NCBI GenBank assembly: GCA_964057225.1
Contig: CAXKVF010000074.1
Location: 744,001-808,000, forward strand
Reading direction: 5' to 3'
DNA from: Auanema rhodensis
Lineage: Eukaryota; Nematoda; Chromadorea; Rhabditida; Rhabditidae
Length of the DNA: 64,000 nt
Positions 1-13,300 of the stretch are shown here, one piece after another. A program made the position numbers and the translations under genes. The notes under the pieces are model-generated. The model searched no databases. It was not told the DNA's origin and worked only from the letters and a program-made list of their open reading frames with translations. Every line of letters starts with the position of its first letter. Position 1 is the first letter of the stretch.

Positions 1-188
1 TTGATATTGGTGCATGGTAACCATGACTTTGAAATTTACGTGAACTTTAATTTATGCTAATTAAATGTACACGTGATGTGCACTTGGTATGTAACTCGCT
101 TCACGTGAAAGATAAAGAGATGCGGTTTTCAAAATTAGATTCCCCATGTCCATATTAATCTACAAACAAATTTTTATTGATATTGGTG

Positions 189-201
189 CATGGTAACCAT
201 G
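189..201. other. 13-bp near-palindrome CATGGT-A-ACCATG in the monomer
   Basis: Consensus positions 13-25 form two perfect 6-bp arms around a single A. In units with t at position 12 the arm extends to 7 bp, because t12 pairs with a26. It is present in almost every unit; one exception is M247, where c13 is t (near 43309). Dyad symmetry is common in centromeric satellites and can be a protein site or cruciform-prone DNA; neither is shown here. Confidence 0.8.
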
Positions 202-221
202 ACTTTGAAATTTACGTGAAC

Positions 222-241
222 TTTAATTTATGCTAATTAAA
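222..241. other. Inverted repeat TTTAATT / AATTAAA, 6-base spacer
   Basis: Consensus positions 46-52 and 59-65 are perfect inverted copies separated by tatgct. The 63g variant (for example M9, M20, M29, M35) puts a G opposite T in one arm. The 46a variant (M11, M32) breaks the outermost pair. A function is not shown. Confidence 0.75.
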
Positions 242-242
242 T

Positions 243-259
243 GTACACGTGATGTGCAC
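243..259. other. Imperfect inverted repeat GTACAC-gtgat-GTGCAC with CACGTG
   Basis: Consensus positions 67-72 and 78-83 pair at five of six positions. The 81t variant (M44, M53, M83, M87, M94, M98) changes GTGCAC to GTGTAC and makes the stem perfect. CACGTG, the plant G-box or E-box core, lies at 70-75. It is lost in 70t units and in 74a units. Whether any bHLH or bZIP protein binds is unknown. Confidence 0.7.
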
Positions 260-275
260 TTGGTATGTAACTCGC

Positions 276-285
276 TTCACGTGAA
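276..285. other. Perfect 10-bp palindrome TTCACGTGAA
   Basis: Consensus positions 100-109 equal their own reverse complement and hold the second CACGTG core (102-107). Variants 103g, 104a, 107a and 109g each break it and are concentrated in particular HOR families: 103g in the right-hand block from 56145, 109g around 31681-39240 and 54561-55616. Confidence 0.8.
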
Positions 286-336
286 AGATAAAGAGATGCG
301 GTTTTCAAAATTAGATTCCCCATGTCCATATTAGTC

Positions 337-352
337 TAAAAACAAATTTTTA
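337..352. other. A/T tract at the monomer boundary
   Basis: Consensus positions 161-176 read t, five a, c, three a, five t, a. With the other A/T runs at 27-37, 45-66 and 126-137 it gives phased-looking AT segments of the kind that bend DNA. The only net indel in the window, the loss of c167 in M321, falls in this tract. Confidence 0.7.
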
Positions 353-2640
353 TTGATATTGGTTCATGGTAACCATGACTTTGAAATTTACGTGAACTTT
401 AATTTATGCTAATTAAATGTATACGTGATGTGCACTTGGTATGTAACTCGCTTCACGTGAAAGATAAAGAGATGCGGTTTTCAAAATTAGATTCCCCATG
501 TCCATATTACTCTAAAAACAAATTTTTATTGATATTGGTTCATGGTAACCATGACTTTGAAATTTACGTGAACTTTAATTTATGCTAATTAAATGTACAC
601 GTGATGTGCACTTGGTATGTAACTCGCTTCACGTGAAAGATGAAGAGATGCGGTTTTCAAAATTAGATTCCCCATGTCCATATTAGTCTAAAAACAAATT
701 TTTATTGATATTGGTGCATGGTAACCATGACTTTGAAATTTACGTGAACTTTAATTTATGCTAATTAAATGTACACGTGATGTGCACTTGGTATGTAACT
801 CGCTTCACGTGAAAGATAAAGAGATGCGGTTTTCAAAATTAGATTCCCCATGTCCATATTAGTCTAAAAACAAATTTTTATTGATATTGGTGCATGGTAA
901 CCATGACTTTGAAATTTACGTGAACTTTAATTTATGCTAATTAAATGTACACGTGATGTGCACTTGGTATGTAACTCGCTTCACGTGAAAGATAAAGAGA
1001 TGCGGTTTTCAAAATTAGATTCCCCATGTCCATATTAGTCTAAAAACAAATTTTTATTGATATTGGTTCATGGTAACCATGACTTTGAAATTTACGTGAA
1101 CTTTAATTTATGCTAATTAAATGTATACGTGATGTGCACTTGGTATGTAACTCGCTTCACGTGAAAGATAAAGAGATGCGGTTTTCAAAATTAGATTCCC
1201 CATGTCCATATTAGTCTAAAAACAAATTTTTATTGATATTGGTGCATGGTAACCATGACTTTGAAAATTACGTGAACTTTAATTTATGCTAATTAAATGT
1301 ACACGTGATGTGCACTTGGTATGTAACTCGCTTCACGTGAAAGATGAAGAGATGCGGTTTTTAAAATTAGATTCCCCATGTCCATATTAGTCTAAAAACA
1401 AATTTTTATTGATATTGGTGCATGGTAACCATGACTTTGAAATTTACGTGAACTTTAATTTATGCTAATTGAATGTACACGTGATGTGCACTTGGTATGT
1501 AACTCGCTTCACGTGAAAGATAAAGAGATGCGGTTTTCAAAATTAGATTCCCCATGTCCATATTAGTCCAAAAACAAATTTTTATTGATATTGGTGCATG
1601 GTAACCATGACTTTGAAATTTACGTGAACTTTAATTTATGCTAATTAAATGTACACGTGATGTGCACTTGGTATGTAACTCGCTTCACGTGAAAGATAAA
1701 GAGATGCGGTTTTCAAAATTAGATTCCCCATGTCCATATTAGTTTAAAAACAAATTTTTATTGATATTGGTGCATGGTAACCATGACTTTGAAATTTACG
1801 TGAACATTAATTTATGCTAATTAAATGTACACGTGATGTGCACTTGGTATGTAACTCGCTTCACGTGAAAGATAAAGAGATGCGGTTTTCAAAATTAGAT
1901 TCCCCATGTCCATATTAATCTACAAACAAATTTTTATTGATATTGGTGCATGGTAACCATGACTTTGAAATTTACGTGAACTTTAATTTATGCTAATTAA
2001 ATGTACACGTGATGTGCACTTGGTATGTAACTCGCTTCACGTGAAAGATAAAGAGATGCGGTTTTCAAAATTAGATTCCCCATGTCCATATTAGTCTAAA
2101 AACAAATTTTTATTGATATTGGTTCATGGTAACCATGACTTTGAAATTTACGTGAACTTTAATTTATGCTAATTAAATGTATACGTGATGTGCACTTGGT
2201 ATGTAACTCGCTTCACGTGAAAGATAAAGAGATGCGGTTTTCAAAATTAGATTCCCCATGTCCATATTAGTCTAAAAACAAATTTTTATTGATATTGGTT
2301 CATGGTAACCATGACTTTGAAATTTACGTGAACTTTAATTTATGCTAATTAAATGTACACGTGATGTGCACTTGGTATGTAACTCGCTTCACGTGAAAGA
2401 TGAAGAGATGCGGTTTTCAAAATTAGATTCCCCATGTCCATATTAGTCTAAAAACAAATTTTTATTGATATTGGTGCATGGTAACCATGACTTTGAAATT
2501 TACGTGAACTTTAATTTATGCTAATTAAATGTACACGTGATGTGCACTTGGTATGTAACTCGCTTCACGTGAAAGATAAAGAGATGCGGTTTTCAAAATT
2601 AGATTCCCCATGTCCATATTAGTCTAAAAACAAATTTTTA

Positions 2641-5104
2641 TTGATATTGGTGCATGGTAACCATGACTTTGAAATTTACGTGAACTTTAATTTATGCTAA
2701 TTAAATGTACACGTGATAAGCACTTGGTATGTAACTCGCTTCACGTGAAAGATAAAGAGATGCGGTTTTCAAAATTAGATTCCCCATGTCCATATTAGTC
2801 TAAAAACAAATTTTTATTGATATTGGTTCATGGTAACCATGACTTTGAAATTTACGTGAACTTTAATTTATGCTAATTAAATGTATACGTGATGTGCACT
2901 TGGTATGTAACTCGCTTCACGTGAAAGATAAAGAGATGCGGTTTTCAAAATTAGATTCCCCATGTCCATATTAGTCTAAAAACAAATTTTTATTGATATT
3001 GGTGCATGGTAACCATGACTTTGAAATTTACGTGAACTTTAATTTATGCTAATTAAATGTACACGTGATGTGCACTTGGTATGTAACTCGCTTCACGTGA
3101 AAGATAAAGAGATGCGGTTTTCAAAATTAGATTCCCCATGTCCATATTAGTCTAAAAACAAATTTTTATTGATATTGGTTCATGGTAACCATGACTTTGA
3201 AATTTACGTGAACTTTAATTTATGCTAATTAAATGTACACGTGATGTGCACTTGGTATGTAACTCGCTTCACGTGAAAGATGAAGAGATGCGGTTTTCAA
3301 AATTAGATTCCCCATGTCCATATTAGTCTAAAAACAAATTTTTATTGATATTGGTGCATGGTAACCATGACTTTGAAATTTACGTGAACTTTAATTTATG
3401 CTAATTGAATGTACACGTGATGTGCACTTGGTATGTAACTCGCTTCACGTGAAAGATAAAGAGATGCGGTTTTCAAAATTAGATTCCCCATGTCCATATT
3501 AGTCTAAAAACAAATTTTTATTGATATTGGTTCATGGTAACCATGACTTTGAAATTTACGTGAACTTTAATTTATGCTAATTAAATGTACACGTGATGTG
3601 CACTTGGTATGTAACTCGCTTCACGTGAAAGATAAAGAGATGCGGTTTTCAAAATTAGATTCCCCATGTCCATATTAGTCTAAAAACAAATTTTTATTGA
3701 TATTGGTTCATGGTAACCATGACTTTGAAATTTACGTGAACTTTAATTTATGCTAATTAAATGTATACGTGATGTGCACTTGGTATGTAACTCGCTTCAC
3801 GTGAAAGATAAAGAGATGCGGTTTTCAAAATTAGATTCCCCATGTCCATATTAGTCTAAAAACAAATTTTTATTGATATTGGTTCATGGTAACCATGACT
3901 TTGAAATTTACGTGAACTTTAATTTATGCTAATTAAATGTACACGTGATGTGCACTTGGTATGTAACTCGCTTCACGTGAAAGATGAAGAGATGCGGTTT
4001 TCAAAATTAGATTCCCCATGTCCATATTAGTCTAAAAACAAATTTTTATTGATATTGGTGCATGGTAACCATGACTTTGAAATTTACGTGAACTTTAATT
4101 TATGCTAATTAAATGTACACGTGATGTGCACTTGGTATGTAACTCGCTTCACGTGAAAGATAAAGAGATGCGGTTTTCAAAATTAGATTCCCCATGTCCA
4201 TATTAGTCTAAAAACAAATTTTTATTGATATTGGTGCATGGTAACCATGACTTTGAAATTTACGTGAACTTTAATTTATGCTAATTAAATGTACACGTGA
4301 TAAGCACTTGGTATGTAACTCGCTTCACGTGAAAGATAAAGAGATGCGGTTTTCAAAATTAGATTCCCCATGTCCATATTAGTCTAAAAACAAATTTTTA
4401 TTGATATTGGTTCATGGTAACCATGACTTTGAAATTTACGTGAACTTTAATTTATGCTAATTAAATGTATACGTGATGTGCACTTGGTATGTAACTCGCT
4501 TCACGTGAAAGATAAAGAGATGCGGTTTTCAAAATTAGATTCCCCATGTCCATATTAGTCTAAAAACAAATTTTTATTGATATTGGTTCATGGTAACCAT
4601 GACTTTGAAATTTACGTGAACTTTAATTTATGCTAATTAAATGTACACGTGATGTGCACTTGGTATGTAACTCGCTTCACGTGAAAGATAAAGAGATGCG
4701 GTTTTCAAAATTAGATTCCCCATGTCCATATTAGTCTAAAAACAAATTTTTATTGATATTGGTTCATGGTAACCATGACTTTGAAATTTACGTGAACTTT
4801 AATTTATGCTAATTAAATGTACACGTGATGTGCACTTGGTATGTAACTCGCTTCACGTGAAAGATGAAGAGATGCGGTTTTCAAAATTAGATTCCCCATG
4901 TCCATATTAGTCTAAAAACAAATTTTTATTGATATTGGTGCATGGTAACCATGACTTTGAAATTTACGTGAACTTTAATTTATGCTAATTGAATGTACAC
5001 GTGATGTGCACTTGGTATGTAACTCGCTTCACGTGAAAGATAAAGAGATGCGGTTTTCAAAATTAGATTCCCCATGTCCATATTAGTCTAAAAACAAATT
5101 TTTA
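2641..5104 (+). repeat. 9-unit (1,584-bp) higher-order repeat, M16-M24 then M25-M29
   Basis: The rare double substitution 78a+79a (gataag in place of gatgtg) occurs only at 2718-2719 and 4302-4303, exactly 1,584 bases or nine monomers apart. The next units match as 70t, 70-consensus, 114g, 63g in both copies. M18 has g12 while its partner M27 has t12. The second copy loses correspondence by M31. Confidence 0.85.
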
Positions 5105-6336
5105 TTGATATTGGTTCATGGTAACCATGACTTTGAAATTTACGTGAACTTTAATTTATGCTAATTAAATGTACACGTGATGTGCACTTGGTATGTAACT
5201 CGCTTCACGTGAAAGATAAAGAGATGCGGTTTTCAAAATTAGATTCCCCATGTCCATATTAGTCTAAAAACAAATTTTTATTGATATTGGTGCATGGTAA
5301 CCATGACTTTGAAATTTACGTGAACTTTAATTTATGCTAATTAAATGTACACGTGATGTGCACTTGGTATGTAACTCGCTTCACGTGAAAGATAAAGAGA
5401 TGCGGTTTTCAAAATTAGATTCCCCATGTCCATATTAGTTTAAAAACAAATTTTTATTGATATTGGTGCATGGTAACCATGACTTTGAAATTTACGTGAA
5501 CATTAATTTATGCTAATTAAATGTACACGTGATGTGCACTTGGTATGTAACTCGCTTCACGTGAAAGATAAAAAGATGCGGTTTTCAAAATTAGATTCCC
5601 CATGTCCATATTAGTCTAAAAACAAATTTTTATTGATATTGGTGCATGGTAACCATGACTTTGAAATTTACGTGAACTTTAATTTATGCTAATTAAATGT
5701 ACACGTGATGTGCACTTGGTATGTAACTCGCTTCACGTGAAAGATAAAGAGATGCGGTTTTCAAAATTAGATTCCCCATGTCCATATTAGTCTAAATACA
5801 AATTTTTATTGATATTGGTTCATGGTAACCATGACTTTGAAATTTACGTGAACTTTAATTTATGCTAATTAAATGTACACGTGATGTGCACTTGGTATGT
5901 AACTCGCTTCACGTGAAAGATGAAGAGATGCGGTTTTCAAAATTAGATTCCCCATGTCCATATTAGTCTAAAAACAAATTTTTATTGATATTGGTGCATG
6001 GTAACCATGACTTTGAAATTTACGTGAACTTTAATTTATGCTAATTGAATGTACACGTGATGTGCACTTGGTATGTAACTCGCTTCACGTGAAAGATAAA
6101 GAGATGCGGTTTTCAAAATTAGATTCCCCATGTCCATATTAGTCTAAAAACAAATTTTTATTGATATTGGTTCATGGTAACCATGACTTTGAAATTTACG
6201 TGAACTTTAATTTATGCTAATTAAATGTACACGTGATGTGCACTTGGAATGTAACTCGCTTCACGTGAAAGATAAAGAGATGTGGTTTTCAAAATTAGAT
6301 TCCCCATGTCCATATTAGTCTAAAAACAAATTTTTA

Positions 6337-9300
6337 TTGATATTGGTTCATGGTAACCATGACTTTGAAATTTACGTGAACTTTAATTTATGCTAATTAA
6401 ATGTACACGTGATGTGCACTTGGTATGTAACTCGCTTCACGTAAAAGATGAAGAGATGCGGTTTTCAAAATTAGATTCCCCATGTCCATATTAGTCTAAA
6501 AACAAATTTTTATTGATTTTGGTGCATGGTAACCATGACTTTGAAATTTACGTGAACTTTAATTTATGCTAATTAAATGTACACGTGATGTGCACTTGGT
6601 ATGTAACTCGCTTCACGTGAAAGATAAAGAGATGCGGTTTTCAAAATTAGATTCCCCATGTCCATATTAGTCTAAAAACAAATTTTTATTGATATTGGTG
6701 CATGGTAACCATGACTTTGAAATTTACGTGAACTTTAATTTATGCTAATTAAATGTACACGTGATGTGCACTTGGTATGTAACTCGCTTCACGTGAAAGA
6801 TAAAGAGATGCGGTTTTCAAAATTAGATTTCCCATGTCCATATTAGTCTAAAAACAAATTTTTATTGATATTGGTTCATGGTAACCATGACTTTGAAATT
6901 TACGTGAACTTTAATTTATGCTAATTAAATGTATACGTGGTGTGCACTTGGTATGTAACTCGCTTCACGTGAAAGATAAAGAGATGCGGTTTTCAAAATT
7001 AGATTCCCCATGTCCATATTAGTCTAAAAACAAATTTTTATTGATATTGGTTCATGGTAACCATGACTTTGAAATTTACGTGAACTTTAATTTATGCTAA
7101 TTAAATGTACACGTGATGTGCACTTGGTATGTAACTCGCTTCACGTGAAAGATAAAGAGATGCGGTTTTCAAAATTAGATTCCCCATGTCCATATTAGTC
7201 TAAAAACAAATTTTTATTGATATTGGTTCATGGTAACCATGACTTTGAAATTTACGTGAACTTTAATTTATGCTAATTAAATGTACACGTGATGTGCACT
7301 TGGTATGTAACTCGCTTCACGTGAAAGATAAAGAGATGCGGTTTTCAAAATTAGATTCCCCATGTCCATATTAGTTTAAAAACAAATTTTTATTGATATT
7401 GGTGCATGGTAACCATGACTTTGAAATTTACGTGAACTTTAATTTATGCTAATTAAATGTACACGTGATGTGCACTTGGTATGTAACTCGCTTCACGTGA
7501 AAGATAAAAAGATGCGGTTTTCAAAATTAGATTCCCCATGTCCATATTAGTCTAAAAACAAATTTTTATTGATATTGGTGCATGGTAACCATGACTTTGA
7601 AATTTACGTGAACTTTAATTTATGCTAATTAAATGTACACGTGATGTGTACTTGGTATGTAACTCGCTTCACGTGAAAGATGAAGAGATGCGGTTTTCAA
7701 AATTAGATTCCCCATGTCCATATTAGTCTAAAAACAAATTTTTATTGATATTGGTTCATGGTAACCATGACTTTGAAATTTACGTGAACTTTAATTTATG
7801 CTAATTAAATGTACACGTGATGTGCACTTGGTATGTAACTCGCTTCACGTGAAAGATAAAGAGATGCGGTTTTCAAAATTAGATTCCCCATGTCCATATT
7901 AGTCTAAAAACAAATTTTTATTGATATTGGTTCATGGTAACCATGACTTTGAAATTTACGTGAACTTTAATTTATGCTAATTAAATGTACACGTGATGTG
8001 CACTTGGTATGTAACTCGCTTCACGTGAAAGATGAAGAGATGCGGTTTTCAAAATTAGATTTCCCATGTCCATATTAGTCTAAAAACAAATTTTTATTGA
8101 TATTGGTGCATGGTAACCATGACTTTGAAATTTACGTGAACTTTAATTTATGCTAATTAAATGTACACGTGATGTGCACTTGGTATGTAACTCGCTTCAC
8201 GTGAAAGATAAAGAGATGCGGTTTTCAAAATTAGATTCCCCATGTCCATATTAGTCTAAAAACAAATTTTTATTGATATTGGTTCATGGTAACCATGACT
8301 TTGAAATTTACGTGAACTTTAATTTATGCTAATTAAATGTACACGTGATGTGCACTTGGTATGTAACTCGCTTCACGTGAAAGATAAAGAGATGCGGTTT
8401 TCAAAATTAGATTCCCCATGTCCATATTAGTCTAAAAACAAATTTTTATTGATATTGGTGCATGGTAACCATGACTTTGAAATTTACGTGAACTTTAATT
8501 TATGCTAATTAAATGTACACGAGATGTGCACTTAGTATGTAACTCGCTTCACGTGAAAGATAAAGAGATGCGGTTTTCAAAATTAGATTCCCCATGTCCA
8601 TATTAGTCTAAAAACAAATTTTTATTGATATTGGTTCATGGTAACCATGACTTTGAAATTTACGTGAACTTTAATTTATGCTAATTAAATGTACACGTGA
8701 TGTGCACTTGGTATGTAACTCGCTTCACGTGAAAGATGAAGAGATGCGGTTTTCAAAATTAGATTCCCCATGTCCATATTAGTTTAAAAACAAATTTTTA
8801 TTGATATTGGTGCATGGTAACCATGACTTTGAAATTTACGTGAACTTTAATTTATGCTAATTAAATGTACACGTGATGTGCACTTGGTATGTAACTCGCT
8901 TCACGTGAAAGATAAAGAGATGCGGTTTTCAAAATTAGATTCCCCATGTCCATATTAGTTTAAAAACAAATTTTTATTGATATTGGTGCATGGTAACCAT
9001 GACTTTGAAATTTACGTGAACTTTAATTTATGCTAATTAAATGTACACGTGATGTGCACTTGGTATGTAACTCGCTTCACGTGAAAGATAAAAAGATGCG
9101 GTTTTCAAAATTAGATTCCCCATGTCCATATTAGTCTAAAAACAAATTTTTATTGATATTGGTGCATGGTAACCATGACTTTGAAATTTACGTGAACTTT
9201 AATTTATGCTAATTAAATGTACACGTGATGTGTACTTGGTATGTAACTCGCTTCACGTGAAAGATGAAGAGATGCGGTTTTCAAAATTAGATTCCCCATG

Positions 9301-10384
9301 TCCATATTAGTCTAAAAACAAATTTTTATTGATATTGGTTCATGGTAACCATGACTTTGAAATTTACGTGAACTTTAATTTATGCTAATTAAATGTACAC
9401 GTGATGTGCACTTGGTATGTAACTCGCTTCACGTGAAAGATAAAGAGATGCGGTTTTCAAAATTAGATTCCCCATGTCCATATTAGTCTAAAAACAAATT
9501 TTTATTGATATTGGTTCATGGTAACCATGACTTTGAAATTTACGTGAACTTTAATTTATGCTAATTAAATGTACACGTGATGTGCACTTGGTATGTAACT
9601 CGCTTCACGTGAAAGATGAAGAGATGCGGTTTTCAAAATTAGATTCCCCATGTCCATATTATTCTAAAAACAAATTTTTATTGATTTTGGTGCATGGTAA
9701 CCATGACTTTGAAATTTACGTGAACTTTAATTTATGCTAATTAAATGTACACGTGATGTGCACTTGGTATGTAACTCGCTTCACGTGAAAGATAAAGAGA
9801 TGCGGTTTTCAAAATTAGATTCCCCATGTCCATATTAGTCTAAAAACAAATTTTTATTGATATTGGTGCATGGTAACCATGACTTTGAAATTTACGTGAA
9901 CTTTAATTTATGCTAATTAAATGTACACGTGATGTGCACTTGGTATGTAACTCGCTTCACGTGAAAGATAAAGAGATGCGGTTTTCAAAATTAGATTCCC
10001 CATGTCCATATTAGTCTAAAAACAAATTTTTATTGATATTGGTTCATGGTAACCATGACTTTGAAATTTACGTGAACTTTAATTTATGCTAATTAAATGT
10101 ATACGTGGTGTGCACTTGGTATGTAACTCGCTTCACGTGAAAGATAAAGAGATGCGGTTTTCAAAATTAGATTCCCCATGTCCATATTAGTCTAAAAACA
10201 AATTTTTATTGATATTGGTTCATGGTAACCATGACTTTGAAATTTACGTGAACTTTAATTTATGCTAATTAAATGTACACGTGATGTGCACTTGGTATGT
10301 AACTCGCTTCACGTGAAAGATAAAGAGATGCGGTTTTCAAAATTAGATTCCCCATGTCCATATTAGTCTAAAAACAAATTTTTA
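6337..10384 (+). repeat. Paired 5-unit blocks, M37-M41 and M55-M59, 18 units apart
   Basis: Both blocks read 114g, 6t, g12, t12+70t+76g, t12. They start at 6337 and 9505, 3,168 bp apart. Between them the 117a / 81t signature repeats at a nine-unit offset (M43-M46 at 7393 and M52-M55 at 8977), so an 18-unit offset encloses a nine-unit one. M57-M59 is followed by a close copy, M60-M62 (528-bp offset). Confidence 0.75.
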
Positions 10385-13300
10385 TTGATATTGGTGCATG
10401 GTAACCATGACTTTGAAATTTACGTGAACTTTAATTTATGCTAATTAAATGTACACGTGATGTGCACTTGGTATGTAACTCGCTTCACGTGAAAGATAAA
10501 GAGATGCGGTTTTCAAAATTAGATTCCCCATGTCCATATTAGTCTAAAAACAAATTTTTATTGATATTGGTTCATGGTAACCATGACTTTGAAATTTACG
10601 TGAACTTTAATTTATGCTAATTAAATGTATACGTGGTGTGCACTTGGTATGTAACTCGCTTCACGTGAAAGATAAAGAGATGCGGTTTTCAAAATTAGAT
10701 TCCCCATGTCCATATTAGTCTAAAAACAAATTTTTATTGATATTGGTTCATGGTAACCATGACTTTGAAATTTACGTGAACTTTAATTTATGCTAATTAA
10801 ATGTACACGTGATGTGCACTTGGTATGTAACTCGCTTCACGTGAAAGATAAAGAGATGCGGTTTTCAAAATCAGATTCCCCATGTCCATATTAGTCTAAA
10901 AACAAATTTTTATTGATATTGGTGCATGGTAACCATGACTTTGAAATTTACGTGAACTTTAATTTATGCTAATTAAATGTACACGTGATGTGCACTTGGT
11001 ATGTAACTCGCTTCACGTGAAAGATAAAGAGATGCGGTTTTCAAAATTAGATTCCCCATGTCCATATTAGTCTAAAAACAAATTTTTATTGATATTGGTG
11101 CATGGTAACCATGACTTTGAAATTTACGTGAACTTTAATTTATGCTAATTAAATGTACACGTGATGTGCACTTGGTATGTAACTCGCTTCACGTGAAAGA
11201 TAAAGAGATGCGGTTTTCAAAATTAGATTCCCCATGTCCATATTAGTCTAAAAACAAATTTTTATTGATATTGGTTCATGGTAACCATGACTTTGAAATT
11301 TACGTGAACTTTAATTTATGCTAATTAAATGTACACGTGATGTGCACTTGGTATGTAACTCGCTTCACGTGAAAGATAAAGAGATGCGGTTTTCAAAATT
11401 AGATTCCCCATGTCCATATTAGTTTAAAAACAAATTTTTATTGATATTGGTGCATGGTAACCATGACTTTGAAATTTACGTGAACTTTAATTTATGCTAA
11501 TTAAATGTACACGTGATGTGCACTTGGTATGTAACTCGCTTCACGTGAAAGATAAAGAGATGCGGTTTTCAAAATTAGATTCCCCATGTCCATATTAGTT
11601 TAAAAACAAATTTTTATTGATATTGGTGCATGGTAACCATGACTTTGAAATTTACGTGAACTTTAATTTATGCTAATTAAATGTACACGTGATGTGCACT
11701 TGGTATGTAACTCGCTTCACGTGAAAGATAAAGAGATGCGGTTTTCAAAATTAGATTCCCCATGTCCATATTAGTTTAAAAACAAATTTTTATTGATATT
11801 GGTTCATGGTAACCATGACTTTGAAATTTACGTGAACTTTAATTTATGCTAATTAAATGTACACGTGATGTGCACTTGGTATGTAACTCGCTTCACGTGA
11901 AAGATAAAGAGATGCGGTTTTCAAAATTAGATTCCCCATGTCCATATTAGTTTAAAAACAAATTTTTATTGATATTGGTGCATGGTAACCATGACTTTGA
12001 AATTTACGTGAACTTTAATTTATGCTAATTAAATGTACACGTGATGTGCTCTTGTTATGTAACTCGCTTCACGTGAAAGATAAAGAGATGCGGTTTTCAA
12101 AATTAGATTCCCCATGTCCATATTAGTCTAAAAACAAATTTTTATTGATATTGGTTCATGGTAACCATGACTTTGAAATTTACGTGAACTTTAATTTATG
12201 CTAATTAAATGTACACGTGATGTGCACTTGGTATGTAACTCGCTTCACGTGAAAGATGAAGAGATGCGGTTTTCAAAATTAGATTTCCCATGTCCATATT
12301 AGTTTAAAAACAAATTTTTATTGATATTGGTGCATGGTAACCATGACTTTGAAATTTACGTGAACTTTAATTTATGCTAATTAAATGTACACGTGATGTG
12401 CACTTGGTATGTAACTCGCTTCACGTGAAAGATAAAGAGATGCGGTTTTCAAAATTAGATTCCCCATGTCCATATTAGTCTAAAAACAAATTTTTATTGA
12501 TATTGGTGCATGGTAACCATGACTTTGAAATTTACGTGAACTTTAATTTATGCTAATTAAATGTACACGTGATGTGCACTTGGTATGTAACTCGCTTCAC
12601 GTGAAAGATAAAGAGATGCGGTTTTCAAAATCAGATTCCCCATGTCCATATTAGTCTAAAAACAAATTTTTATTGATATTGGTGCATGGTAACCATGACT
12701 TTGAAATTTACGTGAACTTTAATTTATGCTAATTAAATGTACACGTGATGTGCACTTGGTATGTAACTCGCTTCACGTGAAAGATAAAGAGATGCGGTTT
12801 TCAAAATTAGATTCCCCATGTCCATATTAGTTTAAAAACAAATTTTTATTGATATTGGTGCATGGTAACCATGACTTTGAAATTTACGTGAACTTTAATT
12901 TATGCTAATTAAATGTACACGTGATGTGCACTTGGTATGTAACTCGCTTCACGTGAAAGATAAAGAGATGCGGTTTTCAAAATTAGATTCCCCATGTCCA
13001 TATTAGTTTAAAAACAAATTTTTATTGATATTGGTTCATGGTAACCATGACTTTGAAATTTACGTGAACTTTAATTTATGCTAATTAAATGTACACGTGA
13101 TGTGCACTTGGTATGTAACTCGCTTCACGTGAAAGATAAAGAGATGCGGTTTTCAAAATTAGATTCCCCATGTCCATATTAGTTTAAAAACAAATTTTTA
13201 TTGATATTGGTGCATGGTAACCATGACTTTGAAATTTACGTGAACTTTAATTTATGCTAATTAAATGTACACGTGATGTGCACTTGTTATGTAACTCGCT

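Larger units (their letters stand above)
177..352 (+). repeat. Reference monomer (M2), identical to the consensus
   Basis: This unit carries the commonest base at every position I tracked and serves as the coordinate reference. It begins ttgatattgg and ends with an A/T tract. Main polymorphic positions across the array are 5, 6, 12, 34, 35, 42, 70, 74, 76, 81, 86, 91, 97, 103, 109, 114, 116, 117, 123, 125, 129, 130, 131, 136, 140, 142, 143, 150, 154, 160 and 175. Position 12 (g or t) is the most balanced dimorphism, with large numbers of both. The unit has five CpG sites (near 39, 72, 97, 104 and 123). It contains GGTAACC (a BstEII site) at 16-22 and GTGCAC (an ApaLI site) at 78-83, so digests should give a 176-bp ladder. 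The start point is arbitrary because the array is circularly permutable. Confidence 0.95.
1..2992 (+). repeat. 10-unit (1,760-bp) repeat, M1-M7 and M11-M17
   Basis: M1 and M11 share the rare pair 158a+163c near their ends (around 158-163 and 1918-1923). The following units match in order: plain, t12+70t, t12+114g, g12, g12, t12+70t. The offset is exactly ten monomers. M11 also has 46a, and M16 has the two-base change 78a+79a, so the copies have since diverged. Confidence 0.75.
1..6512 (+). repeat. Satellite domain A (M1-M37): 70t / 114g / 63g families
   Basis: Marker units are t12+70t (M3, M7, M13, M17, M22, M26), 114g (M4, M8, M14, M19, M23, M28, M34, M37) and 63g (M9, M20, M29, M35). Every 70t unit here also has t12, so the two sites are linked. 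The order 70t, plain, 114g, 63g recurs about every nine units. M36 (88a, 123t) and M37 (107a) have private changes. I see nothing but satellite here. Confidence 0.85.

Noticed and set aside
243-285. Promoter or enhancer built on the paired CACGTG motifs
   Set aside because: There is no adjacent gene, and the motif occurs twice in most units by satellite amplification. It is kept as an observation rather than called a regulatory site.
177-352. tRNA or 5S rRNA-derived repeat
   Set aside because: No A-box and B-box pair at tRNA spacing, no cloverleaf and no 5S-like internal control region is recognisable in the unit.
406-588. 60-codon open frame in M3-M4
   Set aside because: It lies wholly inside the satellite and exists only because g158 is c at 510, removing a stop. 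176 is not a multiple of three, so the frame cannot continue through units. No conserved domain or codon bias is visible.
9558-9740. 60-codon open frame in M55-M56, nearly identical to the one at 406
   Set aside because: Same satellite frame, opened by a different change at the same position (t at 9662). The similarity of the two products reflects satellite identity, not selection on a protein.
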